A stretch of DNA of 64,000 nucleotides. Origin: Meghimatium bilineatum. Taxonomy: Eukaryota; Mollusca; Gastropoda; Stylommatophora; Philomycidae. The DNA is taken from contig CM067304.1 of the NCBI GenBank assembly GCA_034231615.1, positions 25,230,589 to 25,294,588 on the forward strand, in the 5' to 3' direction. The notes below the pieces were generated by a model. It saw only the letters and a list, made by a program, of their open reading frames with translations. It made no database searches and was not told where the DNA came from. Below are positions 23,426 through 33,890 of this stretch, piece after piece. A program made the translations under genes and the position numbers. Each line of letters starts with the position of its first letter. The first letter of the stretch is position 1.

Positions 23426-23769
23426 AGGAAATGCTGTCACTTTGATCTTACGTGGTCCACTTGGCTAAGGTACAAGGACTGTGTTTGAGAACTGGTATGA
23501 TACTAGTGCTCCGTTTTCTGTGTATTATATAGCATAATAGATGCTCTATAGCTTGTTTGCCCCTAGACGACGTTCTTAACTTAAAACTGTTGATTCATAA
23601 GATCCACATCAAGCCGAGGAGCTTCTTTAGAAGGTCAATGAGCCAGAAGATCATATATTTGACAATGGTCACACATATATACATGTACATATATAGTTGT
23701 CGCCAGGATGTTTAATATACGGTCTTAGTCGTCTAATCAATAAAAGGTAATACTGCTAGTAAAACTGTA
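23426..23769. other. Spacer, nothing recognised
   Basis: No coding or repeat evidence. Confidence 0.4.
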
Positions 23770-24090
23770 TAAAAATAGTACTCACGTGGGAAACAGTAAT
23801 AAAGTTTTACAGAACAACAACTAACACAATATCACTGTCGGATGCTCACATGAAATAATACACACAACAAAACACAGGATATAATCATACAAATAATAAT
23901 ACACCGGAAATAATCGACGTTCGAACCAAAAGGCCTTTATCAAGATACGCACGTAGCATCAAAAGACGACGAGTAGAAGTGATCACACCACACAAAGTGG
24001 TCCGAGTGAAATATGGATGTGAGATGCTGGAAGGATAGAAACAGGAAGTGCATAAAAACTTAAATATTTAGTTAGTTAGTTAGTTAGTTA

Positions 24091-24143
<53 letters not shown>

Positions 24144-24960
24144 CGTTGGATCATCGTCATTGTACTCCGGACAATTCCATAGGTACTCAGATCTCTTCGT
24201 GAGTTTAGCCGCCATTACACGTTGACTGACGGTCCCAGTACGCAGTTGATTGACCATCATTCTTTCTTGCCCACGAACCGCTCCTTTCTAGCGACACCAC
24301 ATTTCAAACCAAATCCCCTTATTTTAGTCATGGAACAAGAGTCATCGTCGTTTATACATAGGTGGAAACGAAACGAGCAAAAAAAGATAACGGGACACAA
24401 TGAATAAAGACAAAGACCGAGAACTAGACAAATACTGATCGGAATTGAGTCCAAATGGCTTGAGGGTACCCAAATCAAAAATAAGACGATTTTCTAGAGT
24501 GTACCTAGATATATCATAGGTGGTCCAGATCTGATGGCAGTTACCTGAATATCAAGAACACCAAGGTGGCGATCGGTGACAATAGGTCTACGCAGATTCG
24601 ATTCCTTGTGGATTTTGGGCAGCATATAGAAAACAGGTGTGCTTCGATGCATAAAGCTTTGGCAGTGGTAGGAAGGTGGTTGTCACAGATAAGGGTTTTC
24701 AGTGTTGTTGACCATCTTCTGGTTAGATACCGTCCAGTCAGGTCAGATGTGTGTGCAGTGTAGAAAGATGGGTTGGGGAGTTGTTGGTGGCCCTCCTGTA
24801 GATACAGATCTTTCGCCATACAGCAACGGTCCAACCCTTATCAGCTGGTTTGATGACAATATCATCACGGCGGCGAAGATGCGCCAAGGCGCGAAATTCG
24901 TCAGGAGTGATGTTGGAGCGTTTGATGCAAATGTGATGAAGTGACCTTTACCTTTACCTA
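23770..24960 (-). mobile_element. Penelope-like element, internally deleted, split by a LINE end
   Basis: Leftward from 24960 the frames show the Penelope-type RT start (LRRRDDIVIKPADKGWTVAV), continuing with FSICCPKSTRNRICVDL. Near 24575 it jumps directly to the C-terminal tail (GVLDIQVTAIRSG, NRLIFDLGTLKPFGLN), so the RT core and most of the GIY-YIG region are deleted. The 3' flank (24067 down to 23770) matches that of the rightward copy at 28180-28500. A TTAG-tailed LINE end is inserted at 24068-24350. Confidence 0.75.
24068..24350 (-). mobile_element. TTAG-tailed RNase H-type LINE end inserted in the Penelope copy
   Basis: On the plus strand a (TTAG)n-type run at 24068-24141 leads into the reverse complement of the LINE end seen at 7740-7986. 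The minus strand reads DDDSCSMTKIRGFGLKCGVA, as in the 7.5-kb copy. The Penelope sequence resumes on the far side after at most a few duplicated bases. Confidence 0.75.
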
Positions 24961-25129
24961 TTGCCTCCGCTTGCTCTTGTCCCACTGAGGGCATCTCCGA
25001 CTTCCATGACATCATTTTTCAGCCCTTAGTCGAACAACTGCCTTCATTCTTGAAAGACACCAAGCATGTCCTGACCATTTTTTTCTTTCGTGCGGTTGTC
25101 TTCTGACCGTACTTATCGTCTGTTCTTGC

Positions 25130-28100
25130 TCGATGTTTGCTCTTTGTACACTTATACCCCATGCCGATGGTCTAAGGGCTCTGCAGTTCTTTCTGGACAA
25201 GAGTTCCCATACCTCTGTATCCACTCCAACTCTTATCTGCCTTGCTGAATTGGTGCTCACACTCAATTATTTTGAATTCGGTGGGATATTTTTTTCTATC
25301 AGATCAGTGGCGTTTTGCTATGGAAACCAAGATGGGACTTAACTATGATTGTCTTTTCATGGGACATCTTTAACATCTAGTTTGGTGGACCTGTGATGGC
25401 CCATTTCCATTTCTTTTTCACAAATACATTGATGATGGGATAGATATTACTGACATGTCCGAAACAGAATTGTCTCGCATCATCAACCTCGTCAACAGTT
25501 TAAACCCAGCTTTTCAATTCCCATCCAGCATCTCCACTACCTCTGTCCACATCCTGGACATCATTGTCAATATTCATCCCCATTACCTCAGAACATCCGT
25601 CTACTATAAACCAACTGATGAACATGGCTTTCTGCTATACACTTCTTCTCATCATCCCGCTTGTAGCAACTCTCTGTCCTACTCCTTGCTTCTTCGTCGC
25701 TTATGTCGTCGATTACGAGGATTTTCTCGACAAATCTTCTGAGATGATTGAGTTCTTCCGTAAACGCTCGTTCCCCGATAGCATCCTTTCATCGGCTTGA
25801 CCCCCATGTACACTAATTATCTCGCATCGATACCGTGGCTACTTCCCAGGGTCCTTCCCCCTCCTCAGATAGAGTTAAATTTGTTCTTACCTTTCATCCC
25901 CATAACTCCACTGTCCAACGCATCCTGCTTAAACATTATTACATTCTCCAGTCTGATTCTAATACCGGCGCTGCTTTTCAGGACTTGCCTCTGGTCATCT
26001 TGGTCCACAACCACCGTAGGTCTTCTGTTCCCGACCATTTCGGTACTATTCGTTGCTCACGCGGTCGTTGCTACACATGTCCTGATGTGGTTCAGATGTG
26101 CTCCGTCTCATTTCCCAAGACCACTTTCACCATTGATGAGGCCTTTACATGTGAATCCCGTGATGTAATTTACGTGATCATATGTGAACGCTGTGGCAAG
26201 CAGTATATCGTCGAAACTGGCTTAAGTTTGAGTGACAGCTTCTTCTTCTTCTTCTTTCATTCACTTGAAACATGTCTATATTTGTAATTCTGTCTCTTTA
26301 ATAAAACTCAGTCTTTTGTAGTTCATACAGTGGTCCATAGAGCTTTGATTAGAGTGTTGTTTCCTCTGGCCAATATGTCTGCCTCAGCGTTTCATACTCA
26401 GAACAATCTTGAAGTATATGCTTGGTACTCTGTGCTGCCTGCCCACATGTGCACTTGGCCGTGTTGCCAATCTTGAACGTTGTGTACATGTGACTGCGGA
26501 GTCGGTTGTATCCTGTCCTGAGGCGTAGAATTACAACTTATTCTGATCTATTCATAATGTGATAGTCATCTTGTGTTGGTGTTTGTGTCTTTCTTATTAA
26601 TTTTATCATCTGTTTTTTTTCTGATGGTAAGTACATCTAGTTGGTCTTCGGCAGTACCTTCCTTAGCCAGTTGGTCTGCTTTTTCATTTCACTGCATGGC
26701 TACCCTACACTGGTAAGACAGTTCATTAAGTAGTTTTTGCAAGACTGTTAGTTTTCCAGACTGAATTTGCGCATACCGTTGCGTCTGTGGGTCTCACAAA
26801 TGGCTCACTAGATAAACCACCCATGCAAAAGAAAACCTTAGTAGAAGACATGCCTTTATATTGAGGTTATCTTCTTATAGAAGTTTCATGGCACGTCATC
26901 TATACAATTCCGTAGTTGTAACCTTCGATAACAGTTACCATGTTGTTACGGCAGGCCTATGTTGTGGTTGAACTAGTTACGGGCACGGTGTGGGTGGATG
27001 GAACAACAAAGAAACCTGTCGCAAGGGCCAGAGTTGTGCCCTGATGTCGACGTCTGTTTCAGCGACACTAGGCTCGAAAAACCATCAAGTCGGATGGCTG
27101 CTGGAACAGAGGGCTGAGCACTTATTGGAATGCCCCACGTGCTATGAGGCCAGCTTCTAATCAAGAACCAAGAACCAGACTGGAGAGCTTGAAGCACACA
27201 CCTTGCATCTGTCAGCAATACCACGGGCTGTGGTCAAGATTTGGAGTTCAGCAGTTGTTCAGTTGCTACCCTAGTTTCCTGAATTTCTGCATCATAATTC
27301 TTGCAGAATTTCCTTGTTGGTGTTCTGGTCGTATCTCTAGACTTGTGTGGATATTCTATATATACACCTGCACCTCCATCCATCATTGCATTCTGTATTG
27401 ACCCACCTATGTATACCCATATGTCTTGTGGATATTTCTCGTCCAGGAACTAAGGGTTACTGTCCTTCGCTGCACACTGTTCGGTTCGTCCTCGCTTAGT
27501 ATTTCTTTCACGTGGGTCTGAATGTATATTGGCATTCCATGCCTTTCACTCCAAGGGGTTTGTTCTGGTACAGACCTTAAGGGGTTGTCACTTTCAGGTA
27601 GGTCTGTAAGTTGTCTATGGAGTTGTTTAGCTTCGTGGATAAAGCTTCTTCTTTTCAGTCGCCCCATTGCTAGATTTTGGAATCTTTCCTTCATTGGATG
27701 ACTTGACATACACTTACACTTTTCTGCTTGTATTAGCACCTTTTTGTCTCTGCATTCGCCATGTGTTTGCATTCTTCCCCATTTTCTGCATCTCTACTAT
27801 GGGTGTTGATTTCATTGCTCCCAGGATTATCTTAAGCGCCCGGTTTTGCACTTTATCTAGTTCTTGTAATGTGGTGTTTGATGCAGGACACAACGCCACT
27901 GAACCATATTCCAGGTGGGATCGACCGCTTCTGTAACCATCTTCATGCTATCAAGCACATAACACCCACTCCTGTTGCCAAACAATTCAACGGCGGTGAC
28001 GATCATGGTGTTCTTGATATTCAGATCACTGCCATCCGATCCTGCACCACCTATGATAGATCTATGTACCCTCTAGAAAATCGCCTTATTTTTTAGTTGG

Positions 28101-28500
28101 ATACTCTCAAGCCATTTGGACTCAATTTCGGCGACTCTTTTATCTAGTTCTCGGTCGGAATGGTCTTTGTCTTTATTCATTTTGTTCCGTCAACTTTTCT
28201 GTTCGTTTCGTTTCCACCTATATTTAAGTTTTTATGCACTTCCTGTTTATATCGTTCCGTCATCTCACAGCCATATTTCACTCGGACACGTTTGTGAGGT
28301 GTGATCATTTGTACTCGTCGTCTTTTGATGTTATGTGCGTATCTTAATAAAGGTATTTTGGTTCGAAACGTCAATTATGTCCTGCGTATTGTTATTTGTA
28401 TGATTATATCCTGTGTTTTTGTGTGTGTATTATTTCACGTGAGCATCCCACAGTGACAGTGTGTTGGTCGTCGTTCAGTAAAACTTCATTACCTGTTTCC
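25130..28500 (+). mobile_element. Penelope-like element, 5' truncated, split by a 1.7-kb LINE
   Basis: The plus strand encodes the middle and end of a Penelope-type protein. RT motifs run through LAELVLTLNYFEFGGIFF and the catalytic box FHKYIDDGI near 25415. A cysteine-rich linker follows (CSRGRCYTCPD near 26058), then the GIY-YIG endonuclease start (VIYVIICERCGKQYIVETG near 26167). After the inserted LINE (26244-27922) the protein resumes with HLHAIKHITPTPVAKQF and ends near 28095. The 3' flank to about 28500 matches the leftward copy. Frameshifts are present. Confidence 0.8.
26244..27922 (-). mobile_element. RNase H-bearing LINE inserted in the Penelope GIY-YIG region
   Basis: On the minus strand the end of an RT thumb (TTLQELDKVQNRALKIILGA near 27870) is followed by a RNase H domain (LTDARCVLQALQSG near 27200) and the C-terminal box with RNRLRSHMYT-like sequence, ending in a GAAGAAGAA tail. 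The flanks GACAGCTTCT (26234-26243) and GACCGCTTCT (27923-27932) form a 10-bp target duplication with one mismatch. Within it, about 26870-27150 looks like another insertion. The same family is at 47140-47790 (+) and 49976-50770 (-). Confidence 0.75.
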
Positions 28501-28565
28501 CCGTAAGTATTATAAACCTAGCCCAGTGTATAGAGTATGAGCATAGCGTTGAATTTTATGCGAGA

Positions 28566-29405
28566 TCAGATGTGTGTTCCTTCCATGTGAATTATATTGA
28601 TAGATCAATGTGTGTTCCTTCCATGTGAATTATATTGATAGATCAATGTGTGTTTCTTCCATGTAAATTATATTGATAGATCAGATGTGTGTTACTTCCA
28701 TGTGAATTATATTGATATATCAGATGTGTGTTCCTTCCATGTGAATTATATTGATAGATAAATGTGTGTTCCTTCCATGTGAATTATATTGATAGATCAA
28801 TGTGTGTTACTTCCATGTGAATTATATTGATAGATCAATGTGTGTTACTTCCATGTGAATTATATTGATAGATCAATGTGTGTTACTTCCATGTGAATTA
28901 TATTGATATATCAGATGTGTGTTCCTTCCATGTGAATTATATTGATAGATCAATGTGTGTTCCTTCCATGTGAATTATATTGATAGATCAATGTGTGTTA
29001 CTTCCATGTGAATTATATTGATAGATCAATGTGTGTTACTTCCATGTGAATTATATTGATAGATCAATGTGTGTTACTTCCATGTGAATTATATTGATAG
29101 ATCAATGTGTGTTACTTCTATGTGAATTATATTGATAGATCAGATGTGTGTTACTTCCATGTGAATTATATTGATAGATCAGATGTGTGTTACTTCCATG
29201 TGAATTATATTGATAGATCAGATGTGTGTTACTTCCATGTGAATTATATTGATAGATCAGATGTGTGTTACTTCCATGTGAATTATATTGATATATCAGA
29301 TGTGTGTTCCTTCCATGTGAATTATATTGATAGATCAGATGTGTGTTACTTCCATGTGAATTATATTGATAGATCAGATGTGTGTTCTTCCATGTGAATT
29401 ATAGA
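28566..29405. repeat. 38/39-bp tandem array, about 21-22 copies, just upstream of the transporter exon
   Basis: The unit contains CCATGTGAATTATATTGATA. In the first part most units are 38 bp (linked by ATCAATGTG); from about 29140 most are 39 bp (linked by ATCAGATGTG). The 39-bp part is a multiple of three and leaves a 97-codon open frame with a 13-residue period, which I regard as a by-product. It ends about 95 bp before the splice acceptor at 29500, so it lies in an intron or upstream region of the transporter gene. Confidence 0.95.
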
Positions 29406-29490
29406 TCAGATATTTATGTCATATATTTTAACATGTTTTATTACAAAATTGTAATTTATTGACAACATTATAACGTCAATTTCATACGTA

Positions 29491-29500
29491 TTTCTTACAG
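29491..29500 (+). promoter_or_regulatory. Splice acceptor before the transporter coding exon
   Basis: TTTCTTACAG is a strong 3' splice site, 28 bp before the start codon at 29529. It implies at least one upstream exon, probably non-coding, that I cannot place. Confidence 0.6.
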
Positions 29501-29528
29501 GAGCTAATACACGAAATTAGAAATCGCT

Positions 29529-31307
29529 ATGTCGGATAGACGTACCAGCGACATAATTACCATGGATACTGATCTCGAGACAGATTGTTCGTTATATCAA
29601 TTACTGTACACACATACAGAGTTGAAATCAGATAATTTGATTGCAAACATTAACAGTGAACAATCCAACGTTACATGTGGTTTATTAAAGATTGGAAGCC
29701 AAAGTGCAGATTTGATTGACTGTTGTTGCAGAGACTGTAGGAAGAGTGATCATGCTCAAGGAAAAGATAACCTAGATAATTGCAACGATGTTTCAAAAGG
29801 AAAAGCCCCTGACGGCGGCTATGGTTGGTGTGTTGTGTTAGGATGTTTTCTTGCTCATGTTGTCTTTGCGGGACTTGATAGAAGCGAAGGAATATTTTTC
29901 CTTTTGCTGACAACACGATATGGTGAGAGTGCCCAACTGACGTCCTGGCCAGGGGCAATTGTTTGCACCTTACAGCTGGTCCTTGGTCCTGTGGCTACCA
30001 TTTTATGTGATCGCTTCAGCACTAGAGTAACCGTGATGTTTGGTGGAACACTTATGTTTCTAGGATTATTTCTAAGTTCTTTTGCTCCAAATTTTATATT
30101 TTACTTGATTTCTCATGGATTAATCGGTGGTCTAGGTAGGGGAATTACCTACGTTCCCGGGTTTATTATTGTGGGAAAGTATTTCGACAGGCGATCCGGT
30201 CTTGCCACAGGTGTTGCTACTTCGGGTAGTGGGGTCGGAACATTTATGTTAGTACCGTTGATGCAGTATTTGGCAGAGAATTATGGATTCAAAGGTACCT
30301 TCTTAATCTTAAGCGGATTGGCTTGTCATATATTTGTATCCGCAATGTTGTATCGTCCGCTTAGTATGTACTACAAACCAACAGTAACCATTAATAGATT
30401 CACAGAAAAGTGTTGTGTTCACCGGAAGAGCTCATTTGATAAAAATGAAATTAACCTATCAGGAAATTCTGATATTTTTTCATCTACCGTGGAACATGAG
30501 CTGCAGCGAGCTGCTTTCTCGACCACCAACAATCAAACTCCAATAGAATATAACATTAGTACGCGTAAGGCCATGAGTCGACAAAACAAACTCGCCACTA
30601 AGAAAATTCATGAACACAATTGTCTCATATCCTCGATGAAGATATGTTTTCCCATTGAGAACAACAACAGCTCGTCGGGGAATAGTTGCCGTATTAACCT
30701 GCTGAAAAACCCATCGTTTCTCATGTACTGCATGAGTATCCTGCTGTTAGCAATGGCATTTAGGGCGGCATTTACTTTCATCCCTGCCCTTATTGAGTCC
30801 AAGGGAATATCAAAGTCCGAGGCAGCTTTAGCAGTATCAGTCGCAGGAGCCGTGGACACTTTTGGCCGGATTGTAATTGGCTTTCTCTTAGACTTACCAA
30901 ATCTGAAACCTTTTCGACTCGTGATTTACAACTTGGTCATCTTTGGAATATCGTTGATAGTTTTTTCCCTACCTTCGCTGATAAATTTCGCCTCGTTTTG
31001 TGTCATGTCCATCGTTTTCGGATTGCTAACTGGAGCAAATATATCCCAGAAGTCAGTGATTCTTGCAGACATTTTCGATTACAAGGATATAGCAAGCGCT
31101 CTTGGAATATTAATGGTATTCCAGGGTTTGGGAAATCTCTTAGGTCCTCCATTATCTGGAGCTGTTAAAGATGTGTTTGCCAGTTTTGATCAGTCTTTTT
31201 ATTTAAGCGGTTCTCTACTAGTTGGTGCTGGTATATTAATGACTCTTTGTAATATTTTAAATATTTTACACAAACGTAAACAAGTTAATAAAACTTCATT
31301 AATCTAA
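29529..31307 (+). CDS. Monocarboxylate transporter-like protein (SLC16 family)
   Basis: This 592-residue membrane protein of the SLC16/MCT branch of the major facilitator superfamily likely carries monocarboxylates or related solutes across the plasma membrane. The family signature DGGYGW is at residues 95-100 at the edge of the first helix. The second signature, YFDRRSGLATGVATSGSGVG, is near 218-237. D443 and R447 (DTFGR) match the Asp/Arg pair that proton-coupled members need in helix 8. Two six-helix bundles are separated by a hydrophilic loop of about residues 278-395. The N-terminus is long and has a Cys-rich patch (residues 66-70). The first in-frame ATG after the acceptor at 29500 is used. 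The whole coding region is open in one exon, and the stop codon lies inside the first unit of the downstream 47-bp array. The substrate cannot be told. Confidence 0.93.
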   Translation: MSDRRTSDIITMDTDLETDCSLYQLLYTHTELKSDNLIANINSEQSNVTCGLLKIGSQSADLIDCCCRDCRKSDHAQGKDNLDNCNDVSKGKAPDGGYGWCVVLGCFLAHVVFAGLDRSEGIFFLLLTTRYGESAQLTSWPGAIVCTLQLVLGPVATILCDRFSTRVTVMFGGTLMFLGLFLSSFAPNFIFYLISHGLIGGLGRGITYVPGFIIVGKYFDRRSGLATGVATSGSGVGTFMLVPLMQYLAENYGFKGTFLILSGLACHIFVSAMLYRPLSMYYKPTVTINRFTEKCCVHRKSSFDKNEINLSGNSDIFSSTVEHELQRAAFSTTNNQTPIEYNISTRKAMSRQNKLATKKIHEHNCLISSMKICFPIENNNSSSGNSCRINLLKNPSFLMYCMSILLLAMAFRAAFTFIPALIESKGISKSEAALAVSVAGAVDTFGRIVIGFLLDLPNLKPFRLVIYNLVIFGISLIVFSLPSLINFASFCVMSIVFGLLTGANISQKSVILADIFDYKDIASALGILMVFQGLGNLLGPPLSGAVKDVFASFDQSFYLSGSLLVGAGILMTLCNILNILHKRKQVNKTSLI

Positions 31308-31605
31308 GAATGTTACACTCACGTATTCAATTGAATACAATTTCAATAATCTAAGAAAGTTACTTACATGTAAACAAGTGAATACAACTTCAATAATCTA
31401 AGGATGTTACACTCACGTATTCAATTGAATACAATTTCAATAATCTAAGAATGTTACACTCACGTATTCAATTGAATACAATTTCAATAATCTAAGGATG
31501 TTACACTCACGTATTCAATTGAATACAATTTCAATAATCTAAGGATGTTACACTCACGTATTCAATTGAATACAATTTCAATAATCTAAGGATGTTACAT
31601 TCACG
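31262..31605. repeat. 47-bp tandem array that begins inside the transporter's last codons
   Basis: Units end in ATCTAAG at 31308, 31355, 31402, 31449, 31496, 31543 and 31590, a period of exactly 47 bp. The first unit (31262-31308) is coding sequence of the transporter including its TAA stop. It matches the third unit at about 37 of 47 positions in the same register. Later units carry a CGTATTCAATTGAATACA palindromic core. Fragments of the array continue at 31780-31905 and 32184-32235 beyond two inserted elements. Confidence 0.9.
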
Positions 31606-31772
31606 AATTCTTCTTCTTCTTCAGCGTTCATTCTCAAACTCCTGCTGGATTTCTCTAGTAGCAGGACCATGATCCATTCTAGATTTCCATCAGGATGTAG
31701 TCCAGAGAATGGAAATGCGTTGTGTCGCCGTTTTATTTGCGCCAATGGCCCGACACATCCATCTTCGGCAGG
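31606..31772 (+). mobile_element. Short non-autonomous element with 7-bp target duplication
   Basis: 167 bp inserted in the 47-bp array, flanked by ATTCACG at 31599-31605 and 31773-31779. It starts with a CTT-rich run and ends at CTTCGGCAGG. It has no coding capacity and no visible polymerase III boxes. A second copy of the family is at 16599-16745. Confidence 0.85.
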
Positions 31773-31905
31773 ATTCACGTATTCAATTGAATACAATTTC
31801 AATAATCTAAGAATGTTACTCACATGTAAACATGTGAAAGCAATTTCAATGCTCTAAGGAGGTTACACTATCGCAAACAAAATAATACATCTTCAATAAT
31901 CTAAG

Positions 31906-32172
31906 TCAACAATAGAATACATCCAGAAACAACAAGTTAAATGGTACGGCCACATAACCAGACAGAAAGAGCAAAGTATTATCCAAAAAAAACACTTAAC
32001 AAACGATACGAAAACAGTCGACCTATTGGACGCCCTCGTAAAAGGTGGATAGATAGTGTATTAGAGACACTCGGAAATATAACAGCAGAAGAGGCAAATA
32101 GAAGGGCAAAAGACCGTACACTCGCTCTCCCCTCAACACCGAAAGGTACATGAGGACAGAAAGAAGAAGAAG
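31906..32172 (+). mobile_element. 5'-truncated LINE end with 11-bp target duplication
   Basis: 267 bp flanked by AATAATCTAAG at 31895-31905 and 32173-32183. The plus strand encodes the last about 70 residues of an RTE-like LINE (KWYGHITRQ-like start, then RPIGRPRKRWIDSVLETLG, then LALPSTPKGT and stop), followed by a GAAGAAGAAG tail. The insertion is in the 47-bp array, so the array existed before it arrived. Confidence 0.88.
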
Positions 32173-32183
32173 AATAATCTAAG

Positions 32184-32479
32184 AAAGGTACACACATGTA
32201 AACATGTGAAAGCAACTTCAATAATCTAAGATTACGCAATCTAGATGGTTAGGCCTACCAAAGAAATAAGTATTCTGTCACCTTTTCCACATATATATAG
32301 GCTGTCATTATTTCCTCGCAAAGTTGCATCCAGTAATCTGCCGTTGCTTCTTGAACGGTTCTGGTCGCTCCCTGACTTGTATGCGATGCGCTCTCAGGCC
32401 CAACAATCTTCAGTCTGAGCCACCGTCTATAAAGTTAAAGTCAATGTCCAAAAATGTATTTTCCGCCTTCTACACTGGC
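32184..32479. other. Host spacer between the array remnant and the Polinton
   Basis: A last array-like unit (to about 32235) and then unassigned sequence up to the target duplication of the Polinton. No gene seen. Confidence 0.5.
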
Positions 32480-32485
32480 GGCCCC
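32480..32485. repeat. Polinton target-site duplication, left copy
   Basis: GGCCCC directly before the left inverted repeat. The same six bases follow the right end at 46221-46226. Confidence 0.92.
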
Positions 32486-33015
32486 AGTAGTTATATACGG
32501 ATGACTTGAGACGTAGTTGCGTACGCAACATTAGATGGCTCAAAGAGGAAAGTATTGTTGCGCACGCAACAACGCAACATTTAGATGGCTCAAAGAGGAA
32601 AGTATTGTTGCGTACGCAACGCGCAACATTTAGATGGCTCAAAGAGGAAAGTATTGTTGCGTACGCAACGGGCAACATTTAGATGGCTCAAAGAGGAAAG
32701 TATTGTTGCGCACCAATGCGCAACATTTAGATGGCTCAAATAAGAAAGTATTGTTGCGCACCAATGCGCAACATTTAGATGGTTCAAATAAGAAAGTATT
32801 GACACACCAACACACCAGATTGTCAGCCAGTAGGATGGGGCGGCGCGCGATACCCCACCCCGGCCCGATCGGGGGGGCGTTCGGATCACCCCCACCAACG
32901 GTGGGGGCGCGCGGATACCGGTTCTTCCGCTGAAAATTGTCCACTGTGCTATATTTGGTACTGCTATTATGTGTGGAGTATGTATTTAATGATGAAAATG
33001 TATGTGTGTGTGTGG
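32486..33015 (+). repeat. Left terminal inverted repeat
   Basis: This mirrors 45720-46220. It contains six tandem units of about 48 bp with the core TTTAGATGGCTCAAAGAGGA (32526-32800), several separated by the palindrome GTTGCGTACGCAAC (32516-32529, 32607-32620, 32656-32669). A GC-rich segment with a run of seven G (32871-32877) and the start of the unique region follow. Open frames across it reflect the repeats and are not genes. Confidence 0.93.
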
Positions 33016-33890
33016 GTGTATGGGGGGTGTCTGAAACTCCCCATTTTTATCTGTGTTGGTGTGTTGAATAAAAAAAAATAAACGGAAACTTTTCCAGTGT
33101 TTTTAGGTACAGGGTGATACAACAAGGTCAATATCAGTGAAGTTTGTAACAATTTTTTTAACCTGTGCTGCACCTTTAGACTGATAATTCAAGATAAAGA
33201 AAATGACACATACATCAGCTGACCTTGTGTCGACCTCAACATTCTAATTATGAAACTTTTCCACACCAGAAATTTTGTCTCGTTCAGATTAGTGGACTAT
33301 CGCACCCACATTTAAACCATGCGTTGTATTGGTTTATTTATAAAACAGACGTGTGTGGTGTCTAATGAATGGCCGTGAAATATATTTCCATATAAATTAA
33401 ACCAAGAAACAAACAATTCAACACGTTCAACGAAATATATGAAGAACCCGTTTAAATATATGCCTATGTAGCAAGCTTTATATAAATACACATTGAAAAT
33501 AAAACTAACATCTATTTAACTAAAGCTGGTAGCATAGCGATGGACTAGGTCAGGTAAGCCGAACAGCTGCAAACCATTAAAACCCGGTGTATCTCAATTT
33601 AGTCCGTGGTCAGCGCATGGAAGCCCAGCGGGTGATAATTAATCAGATAACCACGCTCACTGAAACTAGTGTGCACGTTTCTTTAAAACGAACGTTAAGA
33701 CTATTTTCTCTCTCTCGCTCTTTCTCTCTCTCTCTCTTTACATATGTTGTGTGTTATAAGCAGAGAACTTTTTCTGTTACTTATACAGCGTTTTTGTATT
33801 TAGAAACATATTTTTGTTAAAAAGCATATTATTAGTAATATTATAAATTATTATTATATACAAATAATTATTCGTATAATCACGTGTATT
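33016..33890. other. Polinton left non-coding region
   Basis: No gene is supported. There is an AT-rich stretch and a CT-rich microsatellite near 33708-33738. Confidence 0.5.

Noticed and set aside
29107-29397. 97-codon frame with a 13-residue repeat upstream of the transporter
   Set aside because: It is a by-product of 39-bp tandem units; it disappears where units are 38 bp.
28566-29405. CRISPR array
   Set aside because: Units are contiguous without unique spacers and the genome is eukaryotic. The same holds for 18461-19280 and 33891-34790.
32590-32944. Open frames across both Polinton inverted repeats (also 45662-46291)
   Set aside because: They mirror each other on both strands and follow the tandem subunits. 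This is repeat-driven openness with no codon bias or start context.
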